Both the position numbers and the translations under genes were made by a program. Source: Paramarasmius palmivorus (lineage: Eukaryota; Basidiomycota; Agaricomycetes; Agaricales; Marasmiaceae). From it: a stretch of 64,000 nucleotides of DNA. How positions within the stretch are numbered: position 1 is the first letter of the stretch; every line of letters starts with the position of its first letter. The notes under the pieces are model-generated. The model was not told where the DNA came from. It ran no database searches and saw only the letters and a program-made list of their open reading frames with translations. Where the stretch lies: contig JAYKXP010000002.1 in assembly GCA_037176845.1 (NCBI GenBank), forward strand, positions 868,001-932,000, read 5' to 3'. Shown here one piece after another: positions 23,059 to 33,432 of this stretch.

Positions 23059-25682
23059 TCACATTCGCCTGCAACACGGACAACGATGCTTTGATGCGGA
23101 AGAGCGGGAAGCTAGACTTTCTCGACATTCATCGCACATTGACAGACATCTGGAATTGGTTTTGATTTAGAGAGAATCTTGAGATACAAATAGTTGGGTA
23201 CTCACCGGCACGGCCAGCAGATAATCTGTCGAGGCTCCACCGTGCAGATAACACAGTTTCTTCGACCATCGTCCCCTGGAGATGAACCACTTGCGGCTCT
23301 TGCCCGGTCCCTGACTGGACTTGGTGAACGGAATTCTGGACAAGCGTTAGTGTTACATTCAGATCGAGTCAGAGGCTGAACACGAACCAGATGCTGCCCT
23401 TTGACCGCGCAGGAGTGCACCATATCGCCTTCGTGTGAGTGGCGACTCGCCAGAATATGACATATGAGCTAACATCGCAGAGGACGCGGCGCCAGGAGTA
23501 GAGCCTCTAGCCTGTAAATCATAGTACAGACCCACTGTTTCCTTGGCTCTGCGTTCCTCATCATCGGTTTCGTCTGTTCCTTCCTCTCCCTCAGCCGAGT
23601 CGATATCGCTCTCATTAACCCACTCATCGTCATCTCCTTCATCGTCACTTACTTGCTCTCCGCGCAAGAACCTTGAATAATCTTTTTCATCTACATCTTC
23701 CACCTCCCAGAATTCCTCTGCCTCGTCATTCTCGGCAGTATCCGCTTCACTCTCGTCTTCCCTGACAGCAACGTCATGGAATTGTCCTCGGACTTTCCGA
23801 CCCCTTACTAGATCCCAGAACATCCGCATTGTACCAAGTACAACGCCCCAGAACGATCTGGTAAATGCCCGAATCTCGCTGTACAGTCCTCCGGGAACAG
23901 TAAAGAATCCCGGGATACCCCATACTCTTCTTGCCCCAGCAGTGCCTCTTTCACCACCAGCAATATCCACTTCCTTAATCTCGTTATTCCATCCCCTAAG
24001 GATCCTCGTACGTTCTTTGATTTGCGCTTTCCTATGACCACGCGCCGTAACGGTGGTAATGAATCCCGGCGCGACTTTTACCACGCCCGTTCGATCCATT
24101 TGAAGTGACCCATGTTCGACTTTCTCTCGCCTAGATGGTATAGGAGATGTATCGCTCGGTAGAGAAGCGATGACACCTGTGACTTCATTACCCCAGCCTC
24201 GGAGACCTGTTGCCTCAAGGCTAGCGGTCCCCACACGAAGCAAAACAACGCCAAAATCTTCCTCCCATGGAGGTGTCCAGCTTCCTTCGCCTGTTTTGGG
24301 AGATCAATATGGGGTAAGATGTAGCCTGATGGAGATGCGAACTTACCAGCGCCGTTGAGTCCAAGCCCCAGTAGTGGTTTGGTAACTCGTCCAGTGAGCA
24401 AGAGTTGCGTGATAACATTCAAGAAAATTGTCAGAGATATGAGTAGAATGAGGATTGTTTCAAACATGTTGGGTATGTAGTTGAGTATCGGATAACTGGT
24501 AACGCCGGATGGATGTGAATATGCGGGCGTAGATGTCGTATTTGTTCCGTTGTTGATTGATAGCGGTGTTGCTTCCTCCTCATTGTTGAAGAACAATAGG
24601 GAATGTGAGAATAAGGTTGAGTGGAAGTGAAGGAGTGAAAGGAACGAGGATAGTGCAGTTGGTAAAGAACCGGTGACTGGACCATCGTTTGCGGACGGAG
24701 AGGAGATGGAAGATGGTGAGTTGCAAAAGGGGTATGGTGATTGTGGCCAAGACGTGTTTGTCGGGACGGGAAGGAAGGCCCGGCGGTTTGACTACGTGCG
24801 TGATGGGTGAAGAGTAAGCGTAAAGGAGGAATGAGTACCCCACCTTGCAAAAGAGGTTAGAGACACATGAGTAAGCGTTGTAGAGTAAACTCACTAGATT
24901 GAAAGGTGATGTATTTGCCTGCATGTGAGCACCAAATGCGACACTGACTCCATCCAAACCCTTGACGAAAGCTTCTACGCAGAACGCTCCACAGATAGCA
25001 ATGAAGGTGTACCAACATATGTCGGCCATTTCTTTGGACTCACTCCAGACTCTTAGGTCATAGAGGTATCCGTTCTGAACCTCCGGATAAAATTCGGAGG
25101 TCTGGAGTAGCACAAGCGTCCACAGTAGAAGCGACTTGAACATGAGGTATAGGGTTGGGAGATGCATGATGAGTCGGGTAGTGGTGTTATTCATATCTAG
25201 GGGTAGAAATGAATTATAGATACGTCGAAAAGGATCGATGACCGGGAACGACGCCTGTTGTAGCCAAATGAGCCAGTAAAGTGAGGAATGCGCGTTGGTA
25301 CAACAACATTCTCGATTCGGTGAATTAGAATCATCTACTAAAGGTCAATACCAGTCAAAATTTAGTACGAAAGAGTGACTCACCAGTAGCACTAGACCCA
25401 GCATGTACCCCGAAGTGAAGAAACCCCATGGTCCCGGAAACGACTGACGTGTGAGGTCTGTTGCAATTGCTGTTCTTGCAGCGACGACCTGGTCCTCTTC
25501 TACTGAAGAATCCAAACTCGAAACGATTCACGAAGATCTTGTATATGTTCAGATATGTCCTCATACTTGCGAATCCTAGCCAAGAGACGAGAAGGGTATA
25601 AGAAGAATGAGCTTATAGAACTGAGATTGAAGGAAATATTGTATGCTGCAAGCTGAGGGGCGAGAATTCGCTCCTGCGCCAT
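23059..25682 (-). CDS. Asi1/Asi3-like multi-pass membrane RING E3 ubiquitin ligase
   Basis: Likely membrane-embedded ubiquitin ligase resembling the inner-nuclear-membrane Asi proteins of yeast. The start at 25682 gives MAQERILAPQLAAYNISFNL. Several hydrophobic segments follow (GYMLGLVLL; LYLMFKSLLLWTLVLLQ; MADICWYTFIAICGAFCVEA; FETILILLISLTIFLNVI). An acidic cytosolic or nucleoplasmic stretch comes next (EDVDEKDYSRFLRGEQVSD, 23700-23600). The C-terminus is a RING split by one intron: NCVICTVEPRQIICWPCR, then CLSMCDECRESLASR and HRCPCCRRM, with the stop at 23059. The CVIC, CRCLSMCDEC and CPCC spacing fits a C3HC4-type RING. One extra A near 24660 is needed to join the fourth transmembrane region (HRFFTTALSSFL). 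Exon near 25560-25520: an apparent shift is explained by a 50-nt intron. Assignment to the Asi group rests on architecture. Confidence 0.75.
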
Positions 25683-25870
25683 TGGTAACGCAGGAAACCA
25701 AGGGCTGACCAAGGGTCAGCAAAGTCCTGAAGGGTGGTGATGGCAGGTAGTGTTCAGGTTCAGTGTGATGCAAGACCGTATGGAAGGTGGTAGTGTGATC
25801 TCCTCGCGGCGCCTAACACACGCTCAACACAAGGCAAGGCAGGCAATCCGTCTCATCCTTCTCCTTCTAC

Positions 25871-26565
25871 ATGGCCGTCAGTAACAAAAAAGATCGCATA
25901 TGCACCGTCTGCGGTACTGAGCTGGCTCGTAAGGGGGACATGCCTAGGCATATGCGGACACATTCCGATGACAAGGATTCCATGCTCTATCGTTGCCCAG
26001 TTGATGGTTGCGAATATGCAAACCTTCAGAAATCAAACGTCGATACACACATTCGGACGCAGTATGTCTTGTATTTATCTTGTATAATCTTTACACTAAA
26101 ACACTTGTAGTACCCAGGAAAGAAGCCACCAATGCCCCGACTGCATCTTTAGCGCTGTCGATCCTGGCTCACTCACGCGTCATAGAAAGAGGAAACACGG
26201 CTACATACCAAAGAAGAGGAAGTGCAGAAAGCCCGCCTCTGCAGCTGTTTCTAAACCTTCAAAGGTAGACTCTTCAGAGTCAAAGGATGATGGCGACGAT
26301 AATGATGCATCACCCCCGGCTCCTACCTCTACGCGGGCGAGTAGGCGACATCATCCCTACCGAGCATCATCTCAATCCGCTCAATTGCCGTCTTCGTCCT
26401 CAGAATCAACGCCATGAATCACCCTTCGGTGGTTCGAATCAACAGGGAACGCGCCAAGAGTCTTTTCGACATGCGTCTGGCGTCCACGCTGTACCGGCAG
26501 ATTCTGTGGACTTGCCCCAAAGTCTACTCGAGCTTGGCGTGGCGTGTGTAGCGCCGGATTGGTAG
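25871..26565 (+). CDS. Small C2H2 zinc-finger protein
   Basis: Probable nucleic-acid-binding protein. Exon 1 (ATG at 25871) encodes a first finger, ICTVCGTELARKGDMPRHMR, with Cys-x2-Cys and His-x3-His, then a second candidate in YRCPVDGCEYANLQKS with HIRT. A 60-nt intron (about 26061-26110) precedes exon 2. There SHQCPDCIFSAVDPGSLTRH continues into RKRKHGYIPKKRKCRK, giving a third finger and a basic stretch that could serve as a nuclear signal. The tail is Ser/Asp-rich. The first frame stops at 26417. Removing one base near 26415 continues into a coherent tail (PESPFGGSNQQGTRQESF and LPQSLLELGVACVAPDW) to the stop at 26565. I favour the longer form. No target can be inferred. Confidence 0.7.
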
Positions 26566-26956
26566 GGGAATGTATACGATACTTAGAGGAGGATGGCTAC
26601 ATACAAGGTTGCAGTATTCCCGATCGAAGTTGTGGAAAGAAACTCCGCGAGAGAGCGCAGTGTTGTAGTTATAAAGTTCCAATTTACTGGATGAGTTGGC
26701 TTATCAAGTCGGACAACCACTTTGATATGAAGAAGAATTATAAAACTGGGATACTTTTCAATTACGAGGCGTTTGTACAGGTGGCTAAATTACTCGTATC
26801 GTACGTGAAGTATCGTAGAACCAGTAGACAATCCAAGGTTTCCTGTCTGTACCTAATAAAAGTCCATAATGTATTTACCAAGTCCTTATAATAAAGTGTC
26901 CGCCCAATAAGAATGAGAATGCAATGCGCTCCCTACTGTACTACTCGTGGAGCCTA
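26566..26956. other. Intergenic 3' region, no supported gene
   Basis: Converging 3' ends of the zinc-finger gene and the repeat-protein gene. An open frame crosses part of it (26544-26891) but overlaps the zinc-finger end and has no family features. AT-rich, with poly(A)-signal-like aataaa motifs on the plus strand near 26856 and 26891. Confidence 0.45.
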
Positions 26957-29900
26957 TTAGTTCCACTTGAGAGTGAAACGGAATCCGCCAGAGAAGATGG
27001 CGCTCAAGAAGCTAGAGATGGAAACACCGGTCTTGACAGTGATGTCATTCCAGTTAACGTTGAGGAAGGAGAGTTTGTCGGTGATCTGGAGTTTCATGCA
27101 AACACCAAGGGGAAGGGTGATGAGGGAGAGGAGAGAGCCCTGGAGGCCGTTAACACAGGAGCAGGAAACCTTGAGGAATGCGATCATGGTGACACTGCAG
27201 AGAATGGTTAGTGATTCATGTCTTAAACTAGAGGTCGATTGAGACGTACCCAAGGTCTGCGCAGATACCAAAGACAGCCTTGGCGTGTCCAACAGAGACG
27301 ACGGTGAGAACAGCGTCGATAGCGCTGAAGAACAGCTTGCAAAGTGCAGCCAAGGAGGTAGCACAGTCCGAGACGCTGATGGTCTTGCCTCCAGAAGCCA
27401 AAACGACGGAAACATCAGCTCCGACGAGTAGCTGAACTTGAGCGGTGGCAGCAACAATGATTTGCTTGATCTGAGTAGCAATGGCATTGACGTTGTCACT
27501 GCTGCAGCTGGTGCTCTTGATCTGGCCTACAAAGATGATGAGTGAATAGTCCTCGGGAAGAGACCCTGGAACTTACCAAGTTGAGCCACAAGAGGTTGCA
27601 CCTTGGCAGAAACGTCGGCGATGATGGAAGGCAAGGAGACGAGAGTGGTTGCGCTAGCAGCTCCGCCGAGGGTGACACCGAGGTCCTTTGCCAACTGGGT
27701 AAAGTCGATGTTGAGGAAGGTGAACGCGCTGGTGCAGCTGCTGCCGAGGGAAATGCAAACACCAAGGGAAGACTTGACGACGGGGAGAAGAACAACAGTG
27801 AGACCTCCGTTGAAGGTGACAATGTCACAGCATCCCTTGAGGAAGACACCGACAGTAACGCTATCAAGGTAAGTGTCAGAACCTGGCAACATCATCGAAC
27901 TTTTAACATACCAAAGGTCAATGCAGATGGCGATGACAGCCTTTGATTGAGCAGCAACGACAACCTTGAGCATGGCGCTGACAGCATCGAAGATGCACTG
28001 TGGGCAATATATGTGAATGCTCATTCAAGGAATTTGAATGTGGCCGACTTACGATGACGACTTTGCCGCAGAGGGTAGCACAGTCGTTGACGGACATAGT
28101 CGCACCGTTGTTGGCGAGGATCAAGTCGACAGTGAGGCCGCTGAGACCCTTGACCGAAGCGGTTGCAGCGACGAGGATATCCTTGATCTGCTTAACAATG
28201 GGAGTAACCTTGTCCGAAGTGCAGTCTGAAGCGCCGAATTTCTCTGCAGATGATCATAAGTATAAATCCCTAATTCAACGGTGACGGATACTAACTGAGT
28301 TGGTCAGCGAGAGGACCGATCTTCGAGGTAGCGTCGTTAAGGATGGCGACAATGGAGAGCGTGCTGACGACTTGGACACCGAGTTGCTGGGAGACAGACT
28401 TGAAATCGATGTTGAGGAAATCAAGGTGCTGGCCACATCCGAGCTTGATGGTAGAGTGCAAATTGCCCTTGATAACGGGAACGAGAGCAGTGAGAAGACC
28501 GCCGTTGAAGGTGACAACAGAGCAGCTGGTCTTGATGAAGGTACCGATGCAAGCGCTAGACAAAATTCTGAGAATTGGGGCGTGATAAGTAGAGTATTGA
28601 TACATACTGGAGGTCAATGAAGATGGCGAAGACGGCCTTCTGGTTGCTGGTAGCGACAACCTGGATAACAGCGTACATGGCGGTGAAGATATTCTACAAG
28701 AGATGTTATGTTAGACAAGCATTGGAGACAGTAAATTGTGACATACGATGACGAGGTTACCGCACAACTTGGCACAGTCGCTGATCGAGAGCACAGAGCC
28801 ATTGGAAGCGAGGACAACTTCGACGGTCTTGCCGCTGTATCCCTGGATCTGAGTGGTGGCCGAAGTAATAACAACCTTGATTTGATCGACGATGGGCTGG
28901 ATCTTGTCCGAGGTGCAGTCGTTGGCGCCAAGTTTCTCTGCAGATCGATTAGCATTGGGGGACGAAGGGGGTAGCACGACACTTACTGAGCTGGTCGAGC
29001 AAAGGCGAGAGCTTGCTTCCACAGTCGTTGAAGATGCTGACGACAGAAACAACGGTGGCGTTGACAGTAGCGGTGGTGTTGTTAACGATCGTTGTGGTGG
29101 TGTTTACAACGGGGGTGGTGATGACGGTGCTGCTGTTGCTAATGATGGTGCTGTTGGCGGAGATGACGGCACTGATAGTGAGGTCCTTTCCGAGTTCCTT
29201 TGCGAGCTGAGTCCAGTCGAACTTGAGGAAGTCGAAGGCGCTGGTGCAACCGAAGCTGATGACAATGCCCATGGATGACTTGACAATGGGAATGACAGCA
29301 GCCAAGAGCCCGCCATTGAAAGGAACGACATCACAGCAAGCCTTGAGGAAGGCGCCAGCAACAACGCTTGAATTTTGGTGTCAGTATGGGTTTGGACGAA
29401 GACAAAGATTGAGTACACACGTGAGGTCAGCGCAAACCTTGATGACAGCATCCTTGGAGGAAGAAGAGACCACGACCTTGAGCAGGGCAGCCACAATGCA
29501 CTGTAAAGAGTCAAGTCTTGTTCGAAAAAATGGAAAAACTAGAAGGACGTACAACGACGATGTCACCGATGAGGTATGACAAATCGGTGATAGACATGGC
29601 ATTGCCATTCTTGTCAGCGAGAACAACGCTGGCGCTGGCACCGGAGAGAGTCTGGACTTGGCTGATAGAAGCAGTGAGGATGGTCTTGACCTGGCCGGTG
29701 ATGGGGCTAATCTTGTCGGCGGTGCAGTCCGAGGGGCTCAATCCCTCTGTACAAAGAAGTTAGAGTAGTCAATCACCTATTCAAAAGAGTGCTTACTGAG
29801 TTGATCAAGAAGGGGAGAGATCTTCGACCAGCAGTCCTGTGCGATCAAAACAATGGAGGTGTTGTTGATGACAGTGGTGGCGACAGTCGTAGCAACACCG

Positions 29901-30516
29901 GTAGCAACAGTCGAATTGGCAGCGACAGTGGTGACTGCACCGACAGTAACAGCGGTAAGCTTGGAAAAGTCGATCTTGCAATAGTCGAAAGAAGAGGTGA
30001 TGTTGAGAGTGATAGCAACTCCAAGAGAAGCCGTGATTTGAGGAACCACAGCAGTGAGGAGGCTGCCATCGCTAACAACAGTGCACGACACTTTCAGGAA
30101 CTGCGCAATGTATATACTGTGACATAAACGAATTAGAAATGGGCTTGAGCTTGAGCAGGGGTGCGACGTACCCAAGGTCAGCGAAGATCGCGATCACAGC
30201 AGTTGATTGCGCGGAGACAACAATCTTGAGGACAGCTCCGAAGCAACCAAAGATCATCTATGTCCGAATTTAGAGCTTTGTCGTGCAATCTAAAGCAAAA
30301 CTTACAGTGATAAGACCGGCAATAAGGGTGGCGCAATCAGCGACAGAGATAACCGTGGTACCGTTGGACAACTTGGTGTTGAGATCGACGTTGGAGGTGG
30401 CCAGAATGTTGATTTGGTCAATACCCTCTGAGAGAATGCCCTTGATCGAGACAACCACCGGCTTAATTTTGTCGGCAGTGCAATCTGAAGCGCTAAAGGA
30501 TTCTGGAAGAGAATGA
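26957..30516 (-). repeat. Five tandem coding modules with conserved intron positions
   Basis: Modules in protein order: about 30516-29795, 29747-28985, 28937-28295, 28240-27580 and 27525-26957. In each of modules 1-4, exon A starts just before the SDC motif after an AG acceptor and ends after the ATC/ACT/GTT codon of a val/ile-rich strand. Exon B ends within the codons for DL(G/T), with the donor directly after. Exon C ends at DQLS with the donor directly after the CTCA. Module 5 keeps the exon-B donor (GACCTTGG then GTACG) but has no A/B intron. The same boundaries in each unit show that whole multi-exon units were duplicated. Confidence 0.8.
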
Positions 30517-30772
30517 GTCAAGGAACCAAAATGCAAAGGGGTGAAAACGCACTGAGCTGATCAATCAAGGGAGAGATCTTGTCCTTGCAGTCGCTGATGA
30601 TCACAGGGAGGGGGTTGGTGTAACACTCGCAACGCGGGTCGAAGATGGTACCACCAGACGAGGCCACACTTGAGACGTCAAGGGTATGGTGGGGTGCTGG
30701 TGCTGCGACTGTGGTCGAGACCAGAGCCGAGGCAGCACATAGGGAGACGAATATCTTGCGCAGGGAGAGCAT
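26957..30772 (-). CDS. Secreted protein of five repeated modules of about 200 residues, family not recognised
   Basis: The N-terminus (MLSLRKIFVSLCAASALVST, cut near VAAPAP) is a signal peptide, so the product is secreted or cell-surface. After a short leader containing CECYTNP, five related modules follow. Each has a Cys/Asp motif (SDCTADKIKPVV or similar), a Val/Ala-rich stretch ending in DCA(T/K)L, a segment like VVVSAQSTAVIAIFADLG, then FLKVSC.VV..NGGLL.AV.P.IK.SLG and FDFLKFDW..L, closing with NDC.SKI.PLLDQLS. Modules 1 and 2 contain an extra Thr/Asn/Val-rich stretch with several NxT/S sites. The exon boundaries repeat from module to module. Each module holds several conserved Cys residues, suggesting disulphides. 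The last module is shorter and ends in FTLKWN. No catalytic motif or GPI signal is evident. A TATAAAT element lies about 170 bp upstream (30939-30945). The frame is intact throughout, which supports a real, constrained gene. Confidence 0.82.
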
Positions 30773-31635
30773 AATGGGCAGGTATTGTTAGGGAGTGTCG
30801 TTAGAAAGGAAAGGAAGGAGGTCGCCTGACAACTGGTGTTGACAGAACCACCAAAGAAAGAATGGACGACCCTTGGAAAGGACTTGGAGTGAGAAAGAAA
30901 AGGAAACTTGGTGATAGCAGATGTCCCAACACTCTCAATTTATATTCCTTGAACGGGTCTCAGACGATTGAAAAGTACCTGGATTCATATCGATCGCAAG
31001 TGGCACTCCTAAAAGTTCTGCTGAAACCATCGCAGGACGCCGATTTGTGACAGGCATCGTATCCGTCGTAGCAGCTGCTCTTCGGACAGGTTCAGAAGAC
31101 GATAGTTATTAACCTCGCCCGAGGTAGTGAGACGAGATACTGGTTTCTACATGGATCAAATGAGTAGGTTCTAATACGATTCGAATAGACAACGTACATT
31201 TCACCGTTTATTGCGAAGGGGTAACCGTGACAGTATACACAAATTCGATCAGTTTCGAGCCTCGATTCGGACAAGCCCATGGCAAAAGATTCATGCGGGA
31301 CCTTGGATAACTCTGACGCTTTTGACGGAGAATTGGCCCGGAAGATGGGTATGTCATGGTCAACGGAATTCGACGAGCACGAGCATCGCTCCTAACCGTC
31401 AACGAGTCGAATGGGATCGTTTGACGTCTCCTGTGTTGGTCTGAAGGCATGGAAGAAATCTGCCAGCGGCATTCAAGAGGTCCAAGCTTGAAAGCTTGAT
31501 GTCCATGTGGAACTTGGTAAAAAAAATTTTCAGGGGACTTCCGGATCTTAGCGCTTAGCGCGGACCACGTACTTGACTTGTCATCCATTTCTTTCTTCCG
31601 TACCACCACCACCATCTACTTCTTTTTTTAATACG
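30773..31635. other. Intergenic region with two divergent promoters
   Basis: About 860 bp upstream of both the repeat protein (minus) and cystathionine beta-synthase (plus). It contains the TATAAAT element for the repeat gene (30939-30945, minus). A CT-rich stretch with CCACCACCACC precedes the synthase ATG. Open frames here lack any recognisable feature. Confidence 0.45.
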
Positions 31636-33170
31636 ATGCCCAGGATCCTGAACAGTGCTCTTGAAGCCGTCGGAAACACGCCTTTAATTCGGCTAGACAG
31701 GGTTGCGAAGCAGCATGGTCTCAAATGCAATCTACGTGAGTCTTGGATTCGTCATGGCTAATCGCTGTACTTTACCTATCATATCTTCTAGTTGGCAAGG
31801 TCGAATATATGTCTTCTGGGGGATCAGTCAAGGACCGTATCGCAAAGGCTATGGTCGAAGCTGCAGAGAAAGATGGAACGCTTATTCCTGGCAAAAGTGT
31901 CGTAATTGAACCCACATCCGGAAACACAGGTGAGGGTTCCAGTCAAGTCTACTCGTGAATCATGTTTGACCCAGATCGTCCCAGGTATTGGATTGGCCAT
32001 GGCCTGCGCGATCAAGGTATACACGGCGCCCTTGACACCGTGAATGTATGCTGAATACTGCAGATAAGGGGTATTCGGTGATCATCACCATGCCGAACAA
32101 AATGTCGTTGGTACGTTTAGTTATCATCAAGCTCCTACTCTAGAACTCATCGTCACACCAGGAAAAAGAAGCTGCGTTGCGAGCACTTGGTGCCGAGGTG
32201 GTGCGAACACCTACCGAGGCCGCATGGGATGCTCCAGAAAGCCACATAGGTAGAGTCTATCTGATGATACAGCGCGTCTCGTGGCTGAATTCCTTAACGA
32301 TCCCAGGTGTTGCGCGAAAGCTTCAGCGGGAAATTCCATATGGCGTGATTCTTGACCAATATGGCAACGTCAGTCAAGACTCTTATTCTCATCGATGCAA
32401 CCCGCTTAATCAACTATTTTCGCAGGTTAATAACCCGCTTGCACATGAGCTGACAACTGGCCCAGAGATCATTGAGGCTGTGGTGTCAACACCATCAACA
32501 TCTGCCAAACCGTCGACCGAGAGAGTGGATGTTCTTGTTGCCGGTGCTGGAACTGGTGGCACCATTACTGGACTCTCCCGGGCCATCAAGAAGAAACACA
32601 ATACAGACTGCGTGATAGTGGGCGTGGATCCAGTAAGTAATACGGTTTAGAAAGTTGTATAGCCCTGACTTTGCTTGCAGGAAGGAAGTATTCTCGCCCT
32701 ACCGGAGTCTCTAAACAAAGCGCATGAAGGGGAAGGATACGTAGTCGAAGGGATAGGTTATGACTTCATCCCTCAGGTTCTATCCCGCGACCCTAAGGAC
32801 ATCGACGCTTGGGTAAAGACTTCTGATGCCGAGGCGTTCTCTGCTGTCCAAGCTATCATGCGCAATGAGGGCCTACTTGTCGGAGGAAGTAGTGGAAGTG
32901 CACTTAGTGGGGCACTTAAGTGGTTATCAGAGACTGAGGAGGGACGAAAGGTTTCCCAGAAAGAGGATGCGAATGTCGTTGTGATACTCCCAGACGGGTG
33001 TGTATCTTTTGATGTGCCGACCTTATCGCCGTCTCACGTCTTTTCACAGGATCAGGAATTATATTGGCAAAGAGTGGTTCTTGAACTCTTCTTTGAAGGG
33101 TGAGCCATCTCCCCTCGCGAACACGATTTCCAAAGTTTTGGGCAGGGAAGCAGCTAAGGCGTCGCTGTAA
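31636..33170 (+). CDS. CYS4: Cystathionine beta-synthase, catalytic-domain form
   Basis: PLP enzyme that condenses serine and homocysteine into cystathionine, the first step of transsulfuration. The ATG at 31636 opens [36 protein letters not shown] holds the PLP lysine (SVKDR). [14 protein letters not shown] is the substrate/cofactor loop. [14 protein letters not shown] is the phosphate-binding glycine loop, and [14 protein letters not shown] supplies the Ser that contacts the pyridine ring. Introns removed: near 31735-31791, 31931-31985, 32014-32066, 32113-32160, 32251-32307, 32371-32425, 32632-32680 and 33000-33049. All junctions stay in frame. The protein ends [10 protein letters not shown] after about 390 residues, so it lacks the C-terminal Bateman (CBS-pair) region of many eukaryotic enzymes. 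No N-terminal haem motif is seen. A cysteine-synthase role is possible, but the AWDAPESHI block favours the beta-synthase. Confidence 0.9.
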
Positions 33171-33432
33171 TTTTCCTTGGTTTTACGACTTGAATAATAT
33201 CCACTAGACACGACTGTATAGTAATCAGGCTTTCATAGAAGATATATATCCCCAATGCTACACATACATGATATACAGAGCAACTTGAGCGTACCCCTGG
33301 CACTTGAAATCGCGAGAAAGCAGGAGAAAACTTGGAGATATTTTTGTCGAGCTTATCTAAGCAGGGTTCGCGTGTCAATCAAAGACGTGTACTAAACTCA
33401 ACTTTGTACTCATCCCTTCATTTCATTCCACC

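Noticed and set aside
25500..25575. Apparent frame shift in the Asi-like gene near 25540
   Set aside because: A roughly 50-nt intron starting GTATGAGG and ending in CGAG restores the frame (RIRN then LDSSVEEDQ).
26544..26891. Open frame overlapping and following the zinc-finger gene
   Set aside because: It overlaps the likely C-terminal coding tail of the zinc-finger gene, and its composition is unlike a conserved protein.
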